NCBI GenBank assembly: GCA_031835245.1
Contig: JAVKOQ010000252.1
Coordinates: 7,501 to 71,500 of the forward strand
From: Balamuthia mandrillaris
Taxonomy: Eukaryota; Discosea; Longamoebia; Balamuthiidae
Length of the DNA: 64,000 nt
Direction: 5' to 3'
The position numbers were made by a program, and so were the translations under genes. Of this stretch, positions 1 to 10,624 are shown piece after piece. A model generated the notes under the pieces. That model saw nothing but the letters and a program-made list of their open reading frames with translations. It ran no database searches and was not told the DNA's origin. Each line of letters begins with the position of its first letter. The stretch's first letter is position 1.

Positions 1-45
1 TGAGTTGGAATCCATTGGGTTGTTCCCTCACCAGCCTTATCACAC
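1..45 (+). repeat. LTR-end fragment shared with the second retroelement
   Basis: The first bases closely match 60486-60528, the stretch just before the second Ty3/gypsy element; both end in the same run cagccttatcacact. This looks like the 3' end of a related LTR cut by the window edge. The two sequences differ after that run, as expected at an LTR/internal border. Confidence 0.5.
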
Positions 46-544
46 TCTGCTGTTGTGGTCCATTTTTCCTTTTTTACTGCTTTTCTTGTCCATGTTTTCT
101 CCTTTCCTTCTTTTCTTTTGAGTATTGTAATCCTCAAGCTTTCTTTCCTTTAAATAAGAGGCCATTTTGATGTTGAAGATGCTTTAAGTCAACAAAGTTC
201 CAAGGAATTTCCTCAGAGTAGAACTTGTATGGATTTGTAAATAGCTTCTTTATGTCTCTCTTTTGTCGTTGTCAAGTACTCTATGGCATTAATCGTCTTC
301 CAGCATAGTTAACATGTAAGGACTTAATAATGTCTCTCATTATCACTAAAGTGTCATCATCACTCTAGTCTTCTATATCTATACACTCATAAGCTGCTTC
401 CATGTTGACTGTTACCTCTATTAGTGGCATTTTTCAGCAGGAGTGATGACAAATGAGGTTACTATATTGGCGGCTGTTGATCCTCTAATGACTGCAGTTC
501 TAACATGTCAACAATCTTTTATCAACTATCATCAATTATTTATA

Positions 545-1060
545 TCAAATTTGAGCCATTTTGAAGATCTTTTTCTTGTTTTCCTTTCTTGAAACTTTCT
601 TGATCTTAGAACTTAAGACATAAGAAACCAAGAACCTGATCTCTAATCCCAAGCCTCTTTCTTTCCTTGGTTTGTTTCTTAACTATAAATACTTTCCCTT
701 CAACAAAAATAGAACTAAGACAACAATATACACAAAAACACACTTTGTTTTCTCTCTCCATTCATCAAATACATTTGAATCTCATCTCTTTCTTTGTTTC
801 TTTTTGGTTTTTTTGGCAATTATTACTATGCATAATCAAGTTTTTCCAACTTTCTGAATTTAACAGTATTTTCTCACATAAGATAAGTGGGAAAAAAAAG
901 TATTTTGGAAAAACTTGAAAGTGCTGGGTAATATCAATAAAACTAACTCTTTTCTCTTACTTCTTCTTTTTGTTCCTCTTTGATCCATTTCTGCTGACAT
1001 TCAACATCACTTCTTTGATTAATCTTGTTGACACCAAAGATCAGCATTTATTCCAATATT
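545..1060 (+). repeat. Diverged LTR-like repeat, copy 1, cut by the Ty3 element
   Basis: AT-rich sequence with a TATA box (aactataaatac near 683) followed by T-rich and ACA-rich stretches. Diverged similarity to 7125-7420 is visible around the TATA box. A second segment near 955-1045 (gctgac...cttgttgacac) matches 7077-7125. The copy stops where the Ty3 element is inserted. No coding signal is visible. A promoter-bearing LTR is the simplest reading, but its ends are not defined. Confidence 0.4.
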
Positions 1061-1085
1061 ATTTTCTTGTTTTTTTCTTTTATTT

Positions 1086-1318
1086 TTGGTAAAATCACCA
1101 ACACTTATCTCAAGACTCCTCATGTTGGATCCGTCCCGGACCCTCAGCTCTCCTTTCTTTTGTATCCCCCATCCTTCCTTTCTCCCTTTTCCCCTTTCTC
1201 TCGGTGTACTTTGAAGCAACGTCGGAGATTCACTCTCGTTGTCCTTCCTCTATTCTCTTGAATACACTCCTTGTCTCGTCACCGACTCTTTCCTTCCTAA
1301 GGTTGGATTTAACCAACA
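1086..1318 (+). repeat. Left LTR of the Ty3/gypsy element
   Basis: Direct repeat of 5193-5424, differing by about one indel (ctcggtgtac against ctcgtgtac) and one or two substitutions. It ends ccaaca. The terminal TG seen in the right copy is absent here, as expected if integrase trimmed two bases on joining. Confidence 0.9.
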
Positions 1319-1338
1319 TTTTTTTTTGACTTACATAA

Positions 1339-4300
1339 GTGATTCAAATCCCCTCTTGCGCTACGCACATCATGGAAGCCACAGCCGCTCTCGACACCCT
1401 CCGTGAACAGCTTCGCAAGGCACAACAGGAGTACCTCCACATGCTCCAACAATCTTTTCAACTTGAGCTCGACATCCCCAGCTGTCCCGAGACTGAACGC
1501 GTCGCCAAAGAAGAAGAACAGCGCAAGTTAGACGAAGTCGTAGAATACACTAGAAAGGCCATGGAACGGTTACAACAACGTATAGACAGCTTTGCTATTT
1601 TCCTCGCATCCACCTCGGCCACACTAGGCAATTCTTCCACATGCAACACTTCCGCTGCCGCTGTTTCTCCTCCCTCGCCCGTTCCACAGATCTCTCCCAT
1701 ACAGTCACCTCGTTCGAGTTCACCCTCTCCCGTTGACGTTTCCGTCAACAACACAACTGCTTCCAACAGCACACACGTTGCCTCTGTCCCAGAAACACAG
1801 AACAACACAACTACTCCTTCCCTTCCTACTCAGAAGAAAATGCCTCGCCTTCCCCCCGGACTACCTAAGTTCGACGTCAGCAAGCGCCAGGACCCCGCTC
1901 TTCACACCATGGAACTGGAGTATCACCTCAACGCCTACAACTACCCTGAGGATAGATGGACGCAAGCCCTCATCACCACCCTTGTTGGAGACGGACGTCT
2001 TTGGGCCATTAGCGCTCTACGAGACCAACCATGGAACGTCGCCCGAGACCTCTTCCATCGGCACTACCACCTTCCAGACATCGAGGCCACAACGATTGAG
2101 GCCGTCACGTCGTTTCGACAGAAGCCTGGCGAAAGCGTTCATCAACTCATCGATCGGTATTCTGTACTCTGTAATCGTCTTCCTGACACCTTCTACGACT
2201 ACCTCAAAGCCTTCTTCTTTGGACGAGCCCTTCTTCCCCACATCAAGTCGAAGTACAAGCAACAGACTCTTCGCAACAAGCCACAAGACGTCATCGCTGC
2301 TTTCGAGCTCGCAGTCCTCATAGAAGCAGAGTTTCCACAACCTTCTTCGAAAGATAAAGGTCACAGCAAATCACCTCAAAGGCAATCACAGTTACCCCAC
2401 ACTATCGGTGCTGTTTGCGCACACTGCAAAACACGCAACCACACGGAAGATCAGTGCCAAAAAAAGGCCCGCAAGCTACAACGGCAGTCTTCTCCAGCTA
2501 CGTCTGCTACACCAGCCTTATCTTCTGCTCCCACAACACGCAACCCCACGTCAACACTGCCGCAACAAACACGCGCGCAACTACCAGCACGCCAGTCCTC
2601 TCCCAGCTCACGTTCCCTCAACTCCATGTCTTCTACGCAACAACAGAGCAACACACCCGCTCCTGCCGCTGAGCAGCAAGACTCTATCGGAGATGAAGAG
2701 GAGTACGACGAGTTCTATGAGTCACAACGGGCTCTCAACTCTATCACCGTCACTGACGATATGCCTGGACCCAACGACCCTATCTGTGCCCCGATGACCA
2801 TCAACGGCCGTCGAGTCACCGCTGTCATAGATTCTGGCGCCAGCCACTCCTTTATGGACCCTTCCATTGTTGACTTAGTTCGTGCCAAAACCAAGCAAGC
2901 CAACTACATGGTCAAACTCGGACACCGTGAAACCACCGCTACATGTGCCGCCGAAACGGAGCCACTCGCTATTGGCTTCGGCGAATGCTGTTTCCATCAC
3001 ATGTTCTCCGTGTTGCCTCAACCAGATGGTCAATCGATCATCCTGGGCCGCGACTTCATGCGCAAGTCCGGCATGGGCATTACAGACATCCCAATCGACT
3101 ACCCTGAGGAACCACTACCTTGCTCCAAGGACCACGACATCACCCGACGCCAACATCAACGTTTGGTGAAAGCTGTCAAGGAACACATCCGCAAGCGTAT
3201 TCTCGAAGCCATCGAGAAATACCTCCAGGAGAATGAGGCTCTACCGACAGGACCTTCCTGTACCCTCCCCAAAGCGGTTCTCCATCTGGACACTGGAGAC
3301 CACCCTCCTGTCTTTCGCCACCAATACCCCATCCCACACCATTTAATGCTCGTTATCGATCTGCAAGTGGCGGAATGGCTGCGTACCGGCGTCATCGTGC
3401 TCGCCCCACCCGACAGTCCCTGGAACTCTCCTCTCACCGTCGTACCCAAGAAGGACGCTGACGGCAACGTCACCCAGTGGCGTGTCTGCATCGATCCGCG
3501 CCTTCTGAACAAGCTCCTTTTGGACCTCACATACCCAATCCCTACTATCCGCAGCATCATCTCCAAAGTGCAAGGCTTTTTCATCGCCTCCGCCCTCGAC
3601 CTTATCTGGTCTTACACACAATGCCCCATTGCTCCTGAAGACTGCGTCAAAACTACATTCACATGGAACGGTCGTCGTTACATGTTCGTCGCCGCCATTT
3701 TTGGCATCAAAATCGTTGCACAGCACTTCCAGCGCCTCATGGACGTTGTCACTGCCGCTATTGCCGAGTTCACTTCCCATTACATCGATGATCTCGCTGT
3801 CGTTTCCCAAAGTGTGGAAGAACATATCGAGCACCTTATCCGCGTTATCCTCACTCTCACCGCCGCGGGACTCCGTATCCGTCGGGAGAAGTGTCAGTTC
3901 GGGTACAAACGCCTCTGCATCCTCGGTTTTATCATCGACTGCAGCAACATCCTTCCCGACCAACGCAAGCTCTCCACCTTCGCACTTCTCGAAGTACCTT
4001 CCACCAGCAAACAAATGCAATCCTTCCTTGGCTTTGCAGGCTACCTTCGCGACTTCATTCCCATGTTCGCCCAACTCGTTCGGCCCCTTGACACCCTCCG
4101 GTACATCAAGGATGTCCGTCCCCATTGGAACCAAGACTGCCAGGACGCCTTTGACGCCCTCACACACATCTTATCCAACCCACCTGTGCTCTCACTCTAT
4201 GACCCATCCTTACCTCTTTTGGTTGGCACCGATGCCTCCCAATTCGGTGTTGGCGCTGTCCTTTACCAGATCGGACCCAACAACAAGCACTGGTACATCG

Positions 4301-4560
4301 CGTTCGTGAGCAAGGCTCTCAACCCTGCCCAACGCAACTATCCTGCCACCAAACGAGAGATGCTCGTCATCCTCTTCGCCGTCCGCTCCTTCAGCGATTG
4401 GCTCTATGGCAACAAGTTCATGATCTTTTCTGATCACAAGGCTTTGTCCTACCTCTTCACTTCTAACAGTAAAAAACTACACCCTCAACTATTGGGCTCT
4501 CCTCATCTCCGAGTACAACTTCGAGATCGTCCACCGCCCTGGCGTTCACATGATCCTTGA
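1339..4560 (+). CDS. Gag-Pol polyprotein of the Ty3/gypsy element
   Basis: A continuous frame of 1,073 codons begins 21 bases after the left LTR. The N-terminal part is a Gag-like region rich in S, T and P. It is followed by a retroviral-type zinc knuckle (CAHCKTRNHTEDQC, near 2416-2457), an aspartic protease motif (VIDSGASHSF, near 2824-2853), reverse transcriptase with the catalytic box YIDD (3781-3792), and RNase H starting at TDASQFGVG (near 4228). Gag and Pol share one frame, so no programmed shift is needed between them. The last 25 or so codons are out of frame relative to the conserved RNase H end, because an indel near 4470-4493 moves the true sequence to another frame. The start is the first ATG after the LTR; an ATG at 1372 is an alternative. 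Confidence 0.9.
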   Translation: MIQIPSCATHIMEATAALDTLREQLRKAQQEYLHMLQQSFQLELDIPSCPETERVAKEEEQRKLDEVVEYTRKAMERLQQRIDSFAIFLASTSATLGNSSTCNTSAAAVSPPSPVPQISPIQSPRSSSPSPVDVSVNNTTASNSTHVASVPETQNNTTTPSLPTQKKMPRLPPGLPKFDVSKRQDPALHTMELEYHLNAYNYPEDRWTQALITTLVGDGRLWAISALRDQPWNVARDLFHRHYHLPDIEATTIEAVTSFRQKPGESVHQLIDRYSVLCNRLPDTFYDYLKAFFFGRALLPHIKSKYKQQTLRNKPQDVIAAFELAVLIEAEFPQPSSKDKGHSKSPQRQSQLPHTIGAVCAHCKTRNHTEDQCQKKARKLQRQSSPATSATPALSSAPTTRNPTSTLPQQTRAQLPARQSSPSSRSLNSMSSTQQQSNTPAPAAEQQDSIGDEEEYDEFYESQRALNSITVTDDMPGPNDPICAPMTINGRRVTAVIDSGASHSFMDPSIVDLVRAKTKQANYMVKLGHRETTATCAAETEPLAIGFGECCFHHMFSVLPQPDGQSIILGRDFMRKSGMGITDIPIDYPEEPLPCSKDHDITRRQHQRLVKAVKEHIRKRILEAIEKYLQENEALPTGPSCTLPKAVLHLDTGDHPPVFRHQYPIPHHLMLVIDLQVAEWLRTGVIVLAPPDSPWNSPLTVVPKKDADGNVTQWRVCIDPRLLNKLLLDLTYPIPTIRSIISKVQGFFIASALDLIWSYTQCPIAPEDCVKTTFTWNGRRYMFVAAIFGIKIVAQHFQRLMDVVTAAIAEFTSHYIDDLAVVSQSVEEHIEHLIRVILTLTAAGLRIRREKCQFGYKRLCILGFIIDCSNILPDQRKLSTFALLEVPSTSKQMQSFLGFAGYLRDFIPMFAQLVRPLDTLRYIKDVRPHWNQDCQDAFDALTHILSNPPVLSLYDPSLPLLVGTDASQFGVGAVLYQIGPNNKHWYIAFVSKALNPAQRNYPATKREMLVILFAVRSFSDWLYGNKFMIFSDHKALSYLFTSNSKKLHPQLLGSPHLRVQLRDRPPPWRSHDP

Positions 4561-5179
4561 GGACTGTCTCTCTCGGCTGTACCCGCGCTCCTTCTGGGAC
4601 AACGGTGGTCTTACACCTCCCTCCATCCCTCTTGACGCCCCTCGCTTGGCTCAGCACAAACCCCGCGACCTCAAGGCTCTCGCCTTGGTTGACAACTCCC
4701 CATCCACAGCCAAATCCGCTCTTAACAGGCACATCAAGGGCAGACTCAGCAAACAACTCCCTTCCACCTCCGAACGGAAACGCCTCCTGCAGCTGTTCCA
4801 CACAGAAGGACATCACGGAGCAGAAACCTTGTTCGTCAAGATCTGGAATGAAGGCTATTACTGGCCTACTCTTCGTGTTGACTGTTCCCGCACTTGCCTA
4901 CAATGCAATGACTGCCTTAAGCACAACGTCACCAAACACGGCTTTCATCCCCTCAAAACCATCCACGCCACTTACCCCTTCGATCACGTCGCCATCGATC
5001 TGTTTGGCCCACTTCCCACTTCTTCCAAAGGCTTCAACTACGTTCTGGTCACCACAGACATCGCTACCCCACATTCTGACAACCAATGGATCCCTGCTAA
5101 AGATGTTCATGCTCCCAAACTCGTCAAACGTTATTGGGATCTCCTCAAACAATCTTCTTCACCTTCCACTTCTTCTTAA
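4493..5179 (+). pseudogene. Frameshifted RNase H end and deleted integrase
   Basis: After the frame break, the normal Pol sequence resumes in another frame with the end of RNase H (VHRPGVHMILEDCLSRLYP). An integrase HHCC zinc domain follows (H residues near 4798-4813, CLQCNDC near 4898-4918). The catalytic core starts normally, with the first acidic residue in AIDLFGPLP, but after VTTDIAT it jumps to a short unrelated-looking tail ending at 5179. The middle and C-terminal core, which should hold the second Asp and the Glu of the DDE triad, is missing. This copy cannot encode a working integrase. Confidence 0.85.
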
Positions 5180-5190
5180 GAGGGGGAGTA
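5180..5190 (+). other. Polypurine tract
   Basis: agagggggagta lies directly against the right LTR, the expected site of plus-strand priming. Confidence 0.75.
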
Positions 5191-5424
5191 TGTTGGTAAA
5201 ATCACCAACACTTATCTCAAGACTCCTCATGTTGGATCCGTCCCGGACCCTCAGCTCTCCTTTCTTTTGTATCCCCCATCCTTCCTTTCTCCCTTTTCCC
5301 CTTTCTCTCGTGTACTTTGAAGCAACGTCGGAGATTCACTCTCGTTGTCCTTCCTCTATTCTCTTGAATACACTCCTTGTCTCGTCACCGACTCTTTCCT
5401 TCCTAAGGTTGGATTCAACCAACA
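5191..5424 (+). repeat. Right LTR of the Ty3/gypsy element
   Basis: 234 bp with short inverted ends TGTTGG and CCAACA, nearly identical to 1086-1318. No clear TATA box is seen; the T/C-rich middle may be the promoter region. Confidence 0.9.
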
Positions 5425-5624
5425 TATTTTTTTAATTTGACAAAAAAAAAGATCAAAAGGACAGTGCCTTGTTTTGCTGTTGTACACTGCAGTAAAGTGC
5501 TTATATATACATAGTGAGCAAAAATGTTTATCATGATTAGTCACTTTACATATAGAGTGTAAAAAGTATTGTTTTGCAAAAGAGCTACTAAAATCATTAT
5601 TCTCAATAAAAACTATGTTGGCTC

Positions 5625-5842
5625 TGTTGATGGGGAACAAACCTAGCAGATCAAGAAAGAGACAGCATGTAAGCAACTCTCTAACCTAAAGCACTCTGGG
5701 CTTATTCACATGAAAAAGGGGTGTGGATGTGCTTTTAATGTGTTATGAGGAAAAAGGGAAAGTAAAGAGATGAGAGAATTTAGAATACCCAAAAAAGTAT
5801 CAACATGAGGTCATAATGAAGTAAATCGTTGGTTTTCCAACA
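5625..5842 (+). repeat. Solo-LTR-like repeat, copy 1
   Basis: About 218 bp, starting TGTTGATG and ending TTTTCCAACA, similar along its length to 7906-8117 and 9333-9543. TG...CA ends with a short inverted repeat and no internal coding region suggest a solo LTR. No convincing target duplication is seen here. Confidence 0.7.
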
Positions 5843-7029
5843 ACTCTCTTACTTCCTTATTTACTTTTCCAATTTTTGGTATTGTCCTTTGTTTATCATC
5901 CTTTTGTTATTAAGAACTTGTTATTTTTTTCTTTTGTTTGTTAATTAATATTACTTGTTTTACATATTATGTATTTCTTTTTTCACCTTTGTTTCCTTGT
6001 GTTCTTTTTAGATTAATATATTGTCATTTTTTAATTATCAAAAAACTTTTATTTTATAGATTTTTTAAGTAATGAATTTTTTTATTTTTTGTATGATTTT
6101 TTTATATGGGTTTTTTTAATTATTTATTTTTCTCACTTTTATACTTAGGTTTTAACAATAAATTATTATAAAACTACAAAAGAAACAAAGAAAAAGTAGA
6201 AAACTAAATGTATTTAATGAGAATAAAAGTGTCATAACCCGGCCTTGGGTTATACCATTCCCTCTCTCTCTCTTACAATGCTCACAAAGGAGAGATAAGA
6301 TTGAAGTGGTTCTTGGTTTGCTTTTATTAGAAAGACCTGCTTCATATGTACAGTTTTCTCTCTCTAATTCTGTTATTCTCTCCTTTTTCCCTCTTTTCCC
6401 TTCTCCTGTGATAATATAATACTTAGAGATTTCATTGATTGGCTGGGTAATATCATCCTATCGATCAGACCTAGATCGTGCCACATGACAAAGGAAACAA
6501 GTGTATTTATGTCTGCACTTGTCCAAGATCTTTTTTTTGTTGAAGAAAAGTAAAGAGAAAAGGTATTTATAATAATAAAGTACTTCCACATATTAGTTTT
6601 GTTATACTTCCTCTTTCTTTTCTTCTTGTTGACATCTATGTTATGGCTCAACTATCTACTGCCACATTGTTAGGCTTCTTTCTTTTATTTCATTGCTTCT
6701 TTAAGTTTAGTTAGTTTTGTTTCACATCCTACCTTTTTCTTTTTAATACCTTTGTTCCCTTGTTCCCTCTTTGAATAATACATTTTGGCTTTATCCATTT
6801 GTGTTATTTGTTTCTTTTAACAAAACTAAGAAAAAAAAAGAGAAACTTCTAAATTAAGAAGCACTTTAAGTTCTATTTAAGCTCCAGAAAGTTCTAACAA
6901 ACAAAGAAGAAAACTCTTTAAAATGGTTCAGTATTGATCCTGATTATTTATGCTTTTTCCTCTATTAACTTTGTTTTAAATAGCTGGAATCATTATTTAT
7001 TAGATTTTGTTGGCAACTGCCAACATAAC

Positions 7030-7420
7030 CAACTCTTTTCTTGTCATTCTTCCTTCTATTTTTCTCTTCAGTCTTTTTCTGCTGATAACCGACGTCACCT
7101 TTTCGATCAATCTTGTTGACACTGAAGATCAACTCGTTGTTTCCAGTCTTTTCCCCTGAAGTTTCTTCAAGCTCAGAAATTGAGAATTGGCAATTTCGCT
7201 GACAAACCCTCGATCTCTGGCCCTTAAGGTTCCCTTCCTAACTATAAATTGGTTCTTCTTTCATTTTCTTCATTCGAGGTTTCAGTTCACAAACAGAGGA
7301 CAAACATACACACAATCACACACTTATCTTTTCTCTTTCATGCATTAAATTACATTGGGCTCTCGTCACTCTGTTGTTTCTTTTCTTGGTTCTATTCTCT
7401 TTGTCTAACAATTTTCCTTC
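7030..7420 (+). repeat. Diverged LTR-like repeat, copy 2
   Basis: Diverged match to the repeat at 545-1060. It has the gctgat...cttgttgacac block near 7077-7125, then a TATA box (aactataaattgg near 7239) and ACA-rich DNA near 7290-7325. The two blocks sit in the opposite order from copy 1, as would be seen across a head-to-tail junction. Confidence 0.4.
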
Positions 7421-7905
7421 AAACGTGATAATACTGTTTAAAAAGCTATATTCCAACTCATTGAAAAACCTAGTTCCAATAAAAGCTTCAGTGTTTATTT
7501 ATAATCATAGTGTAGTAAGGCTAGGAGACACTAAATAAATATATCTTTAATACAATGAAAGAAAAAATATATATATACAAGGTAAGATAGAGATAAGTAT
7601 TATAAGAGAGTGATAAAAAATAGAGAACACATTGTGTTGAAAAAGAAGTGCCATTAGATATGGTTTCCTTGTTTTTCTCATCACCTTTTCTTCTTTTCAT
7701 CTCAACTTCCTTTTTTTTTCTATTACCTTTCTTGTGTACATATTGTGTATAAGAAATATATTAATAAGATTTCTTAATTACCCCACTGGCCCAAGTTCTC
7801 CCAGTTTTCTACAATACTTTTTTTTGTTGACAAATTTATTGAAAAAATAAAAAAATACAAAATTTACAAACATTACACTAGGATCAAACTGAAAACCCTT
7901 CAGCA

Positions 7906-8117
7906 TGTTGATCAGAGATAAACCCTGTGCATCAAGAAAGGGGCAGCACATAAGTGACTCTGGGTTTATTTACAGGAAAAAGGGATGTGGACCAAAATGT
8001 GTGCTTTGAATGTGTCATAAGAAAAAAAGGAAAATAAAAGGAGTGAGAAAATTTGGAGGTATCCAGGGAGAGTGTCAACAAGAAGTCATAATGAAGTGAA
8101 TCATTGGTTTTCCAACA
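7906..8117 (+). repeat. Solo-LTR-like repeat, copy 2, with 4-bp target duplication
   Basis: About 212 bp, TGTTGATC...TTCCAACA. It is flanked by agca on both sides (7902-7905 and 8118-8121), consistent with a 4-bp target-site duplication. Same orientation as the other two copies. Confidence 0.72.
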
Positions 8118-8811
8118 AGCAAAGCACAGTTTGGTTTTATTTATTCTTCTTAACATTCTTTTTTTTTCAACAATCAAAATGTTACACAGCAAGATTGTAG
8201 TGTAAGTGATAGGAAGTTAGTTTATTTGATAGCATGTTTTTCCAGATTCAGAAGACATAAGATGCCTCTTGAAAAAGAGCTTATCATATTATTTTTCATA
8301 CTATATCATAAAGTCTTTCAAATAAAAACAGTAAATATATAAACTAAATATCTGGGGTTACTATCTTACTTACAGAGGGGTTGAAAGCTGTGTGCTATGT
8401 TAGCAGCATAAGTAGCCTGCTAAGGTGCTTTGGGCTTTTGTACAGCCCATCTGGATGGACTACATCTGGCAGTGAGTTGATATGAACACCATAGGATCCC
8501 TCTCTTCCTTCCTATCATCAACTCAGGAAAAAGCTATATCCTGTTCTTCACTGACTATTTTTTCAATATAAGCAAAATCCTTCTCATACCTAACCAGAAA
8601 CCACGCATTATAGCCTGCTTATTCATTGAGCAGATTCTGTGTTTCCACACAGCACTTAGCATTCTCTGTTGTAACCATGGTAAGCAATTCACTAGCAAGC
8701 TACTCCACTATTATTATGTTGAACAAGGCTGGACTGTTACCTTCCTTACCAGTATTGGAAAAAGTAAGAACTCTGTTACTAGAGGTGTATGGAAAAAATA
8801 TGAACTAAGCA

Positions 8812-9680
8812 CAAGCAAGGAAGAAGGAAAGGAAGGAAGTGTACATACATATGCAAATCAGTGGAAAAGAAGCAAAGAAAGGAAGCACACACACATATAA
8901 ATAGAAGGAAAGGAAGGAAAGGAATTGCACATTTGTGCAAACAGAAGGGAGAAGGCAGTGTGCAATAGTGTGTAAATTAACGGAAAGCAAGGAAGGAAGT
9001 GTGCACATGTGCACAAATCAAAGGAAAGCAAGGAAGAAAGTGTGCATGTGTGTGCAAATTGAGGGAAGGCAAGGAAGTGCGCATGTGTACTCAAATCAAA
9101 GGAAAGCAAGGAAGTGTGCACATGTGTGCAAATCAAAGGAAAGCAAGAAATGAAGTGTGCATCATAAAAAGTAGTTAATCACTTCAGATATCCATATCAA
9201 ATATTCATTGCTATTTAAACTTTCTTCACCCCTCATCATGCTGGTATCTTCTTTTGGGTTTTTTGTTTATTATCCAGAAGGCAGAGAAAAGCAAGGATGT
9301 GCCGAAATAAAAGAAAAGGAAGTATATGTATGTGTTGATGAGGAATAACCCTGTGGATCAAAAAAGGAATGGCATGTAGGCAACTCTGGGTTTATTCAAA
9401 TGAAAAGGGGTATGGACCAAAGTGTGTGCTTTGAATGTGTCACAAGGAAAAGGGGAAATAAAAAGGGTGAGAAAATTTGGATGTATCCAAAGGAAAAGTG
9501 TCGACAGGAAGTCATAATGAAATAAATGATTGGTTTTTCAACACATGTGCACAAGTTAAGGGAAAAGAAGGAAGTGAATATGTATATATAAATAGAAGGA
9601 AAGAAAGGAAGTGCACATGCATACAAATGGAGAAAGTGCACATGTATATGTAAATAGAAGTACAGAAAGGAAGTAAAAAT
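8812..9680 (+). repeat. Minisatellite, about 40-bp unit, split by a solo LTR
   Basis: Imperfect tandem units of the type gtgtgcacatgtgtgcaaat followed by a purine-rich aaaggaaagcaaggaa half run from about 8812 to 9165. Degraded units follow around 9285-9332. The array resumes at 9544-9680 after the LTR-like insert at 9333-9543. Each unit carries a short palindrome (tgcacatgtgca-like). Confidence 0.75.
9333..9543 (+). repeat. Solo-LTR-like repeat, copy 3, inside the minisatellite
   Basis: About 211 bp, TGTTGATG...TTTTTCAACA, similar to copies 1 and 2. Flanks are tatg on the left and catg on the right, a near-match to a 4-bp duplication. Minisatellite sequence lies on both sides. Confidence 0.72.
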
Positions 9681-10624
9681 ACATGCACAATAAGGCAAGC
9701 CAAAGTCTAAGACAACCTGATACAGAGTACAAGTTATTAAACTTGTGAAAAATAATAATTAGACCCATTGATATGTCTTTCTTACTGTCACTGATATTCC
9801 ATCAACCAATGCATTACTTTTACTCACAAATCCTCACTCTATGAGTTTGCTATAGTGAATTGTTAATAGCAAGTTTGTAGATAGAACTTGCTATTTAAAG
9901 AAAAAAAGCAATTTGTTTAAATCTTTAACTAATATTATAAGACAAAATACCTTTATTTGAGGAGCTATTCACCTTATACTCCCTTCTCAAAATTTCCATT
10001 GCTTTTTAAAATGTCATTCAACATTAAATAAACTTATTCAATTAAAATTAACTTGTCATTTGTTTTTTATTCTAATATAGTATTAAAGTCATTTTTCTTA
10101 ATTTTTATTTGAATTATTTCAAATCCTAAAATATTTGTGTTTTGGTTCATAAATTATTATAAATCATTTTTTTGGGAATATTTTCATAGGACAATAATTA
10201 TTTTTTTAAAAGATACACCCTTTTTAATTAAGAACATGTTGTTTAATAATTGATTTCTTTGTATTGCTTTTTTGTTTTTTGTTTAGTAAGCTTTTTTTTG
10301 ATGTAATGTATTATTTCTATTTTAATTTACTATTACTATTGTTTCAAAGTAGGTAATGATGTTCACAAAAGAAAAACACAAAGGGGGTGGCTTTATGTTT
10401 ATAATGATTATGATAATATGATTATGAACTGCATTTTAGGAATGAATAACATGAATAGCAAAGTCAAAATATATAATTTAGTCTCAATAATTTAGATTAT
10501 TTCTGTGTACACAGACCTTGTCAGTTGGGCCGCCCATCTGCCCACCTGATGCTAACAGGATATCTAAAGATGAAACATCCAAGCACTCCCATGATTTCTG
10601 GTGGTGAGGGCTGACCCACATTTT

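Larger units (their letters stand above)
1086..5424 (+). mobile_element. Ty3/gypsy LTR retrotransposon, non-autonomous
   Basis: Two near-identical direct LTRs of about 234 bp flank a gag-pol region in the order capsid-like, CCHC knuckle, aspartic protease, reverse transcriptase, RNase H, integrase. That order defines the Ty3/gypsy group. A polypurine tract (agagggggagta) precedes the right LTR. A possible 5-bp target duplication, tattt, lies at 1081-1085 and 5425-5429, but in T-rich DNA this is weak. Reading frame is lost near 4470-4493 and the integrase core is shortened. The nearly identical LTRs indicate recent insertion, so the defects may have been carried in the copied RNA. The coding part is C-rich at third positions, unlike the flanking AT-rich DNA. 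Confidence 0.92.
5425..10624. other. AT-rich repeat island without recognisable genes
   Basis: About 5.2 kb of AT-rich DNA with long A and T runs and no frame that resembles a protein. It holds three LTR-like copies, one diverged LTR-like repeat and a minisatellite, listed separately. The remainder (for example 5850-7030 and 9690-10600) shows only low-complexity AT sequence to me. Confidence 0.7.

Noticed and set aside
1335-1370. tRNA fragment or primer-binding site (gattcaaatccc)
   Set aside because: It has the sense, not the complement, of a tRNA T arm and does not start TGG directly after the LTR; probably chance.
3343-4167. Long antisense open frame of 274 codons opposite the reverse transcriptase
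   Set aside because: It mirrors the C-rich codon use of the real gag-pol frame and resembles no protein.
8858-9136. Cys/His-rich antisense frame in the minisatellite
   Set aside because: Repeat-driven open frame without homology; the DNA is a tandem repeat.
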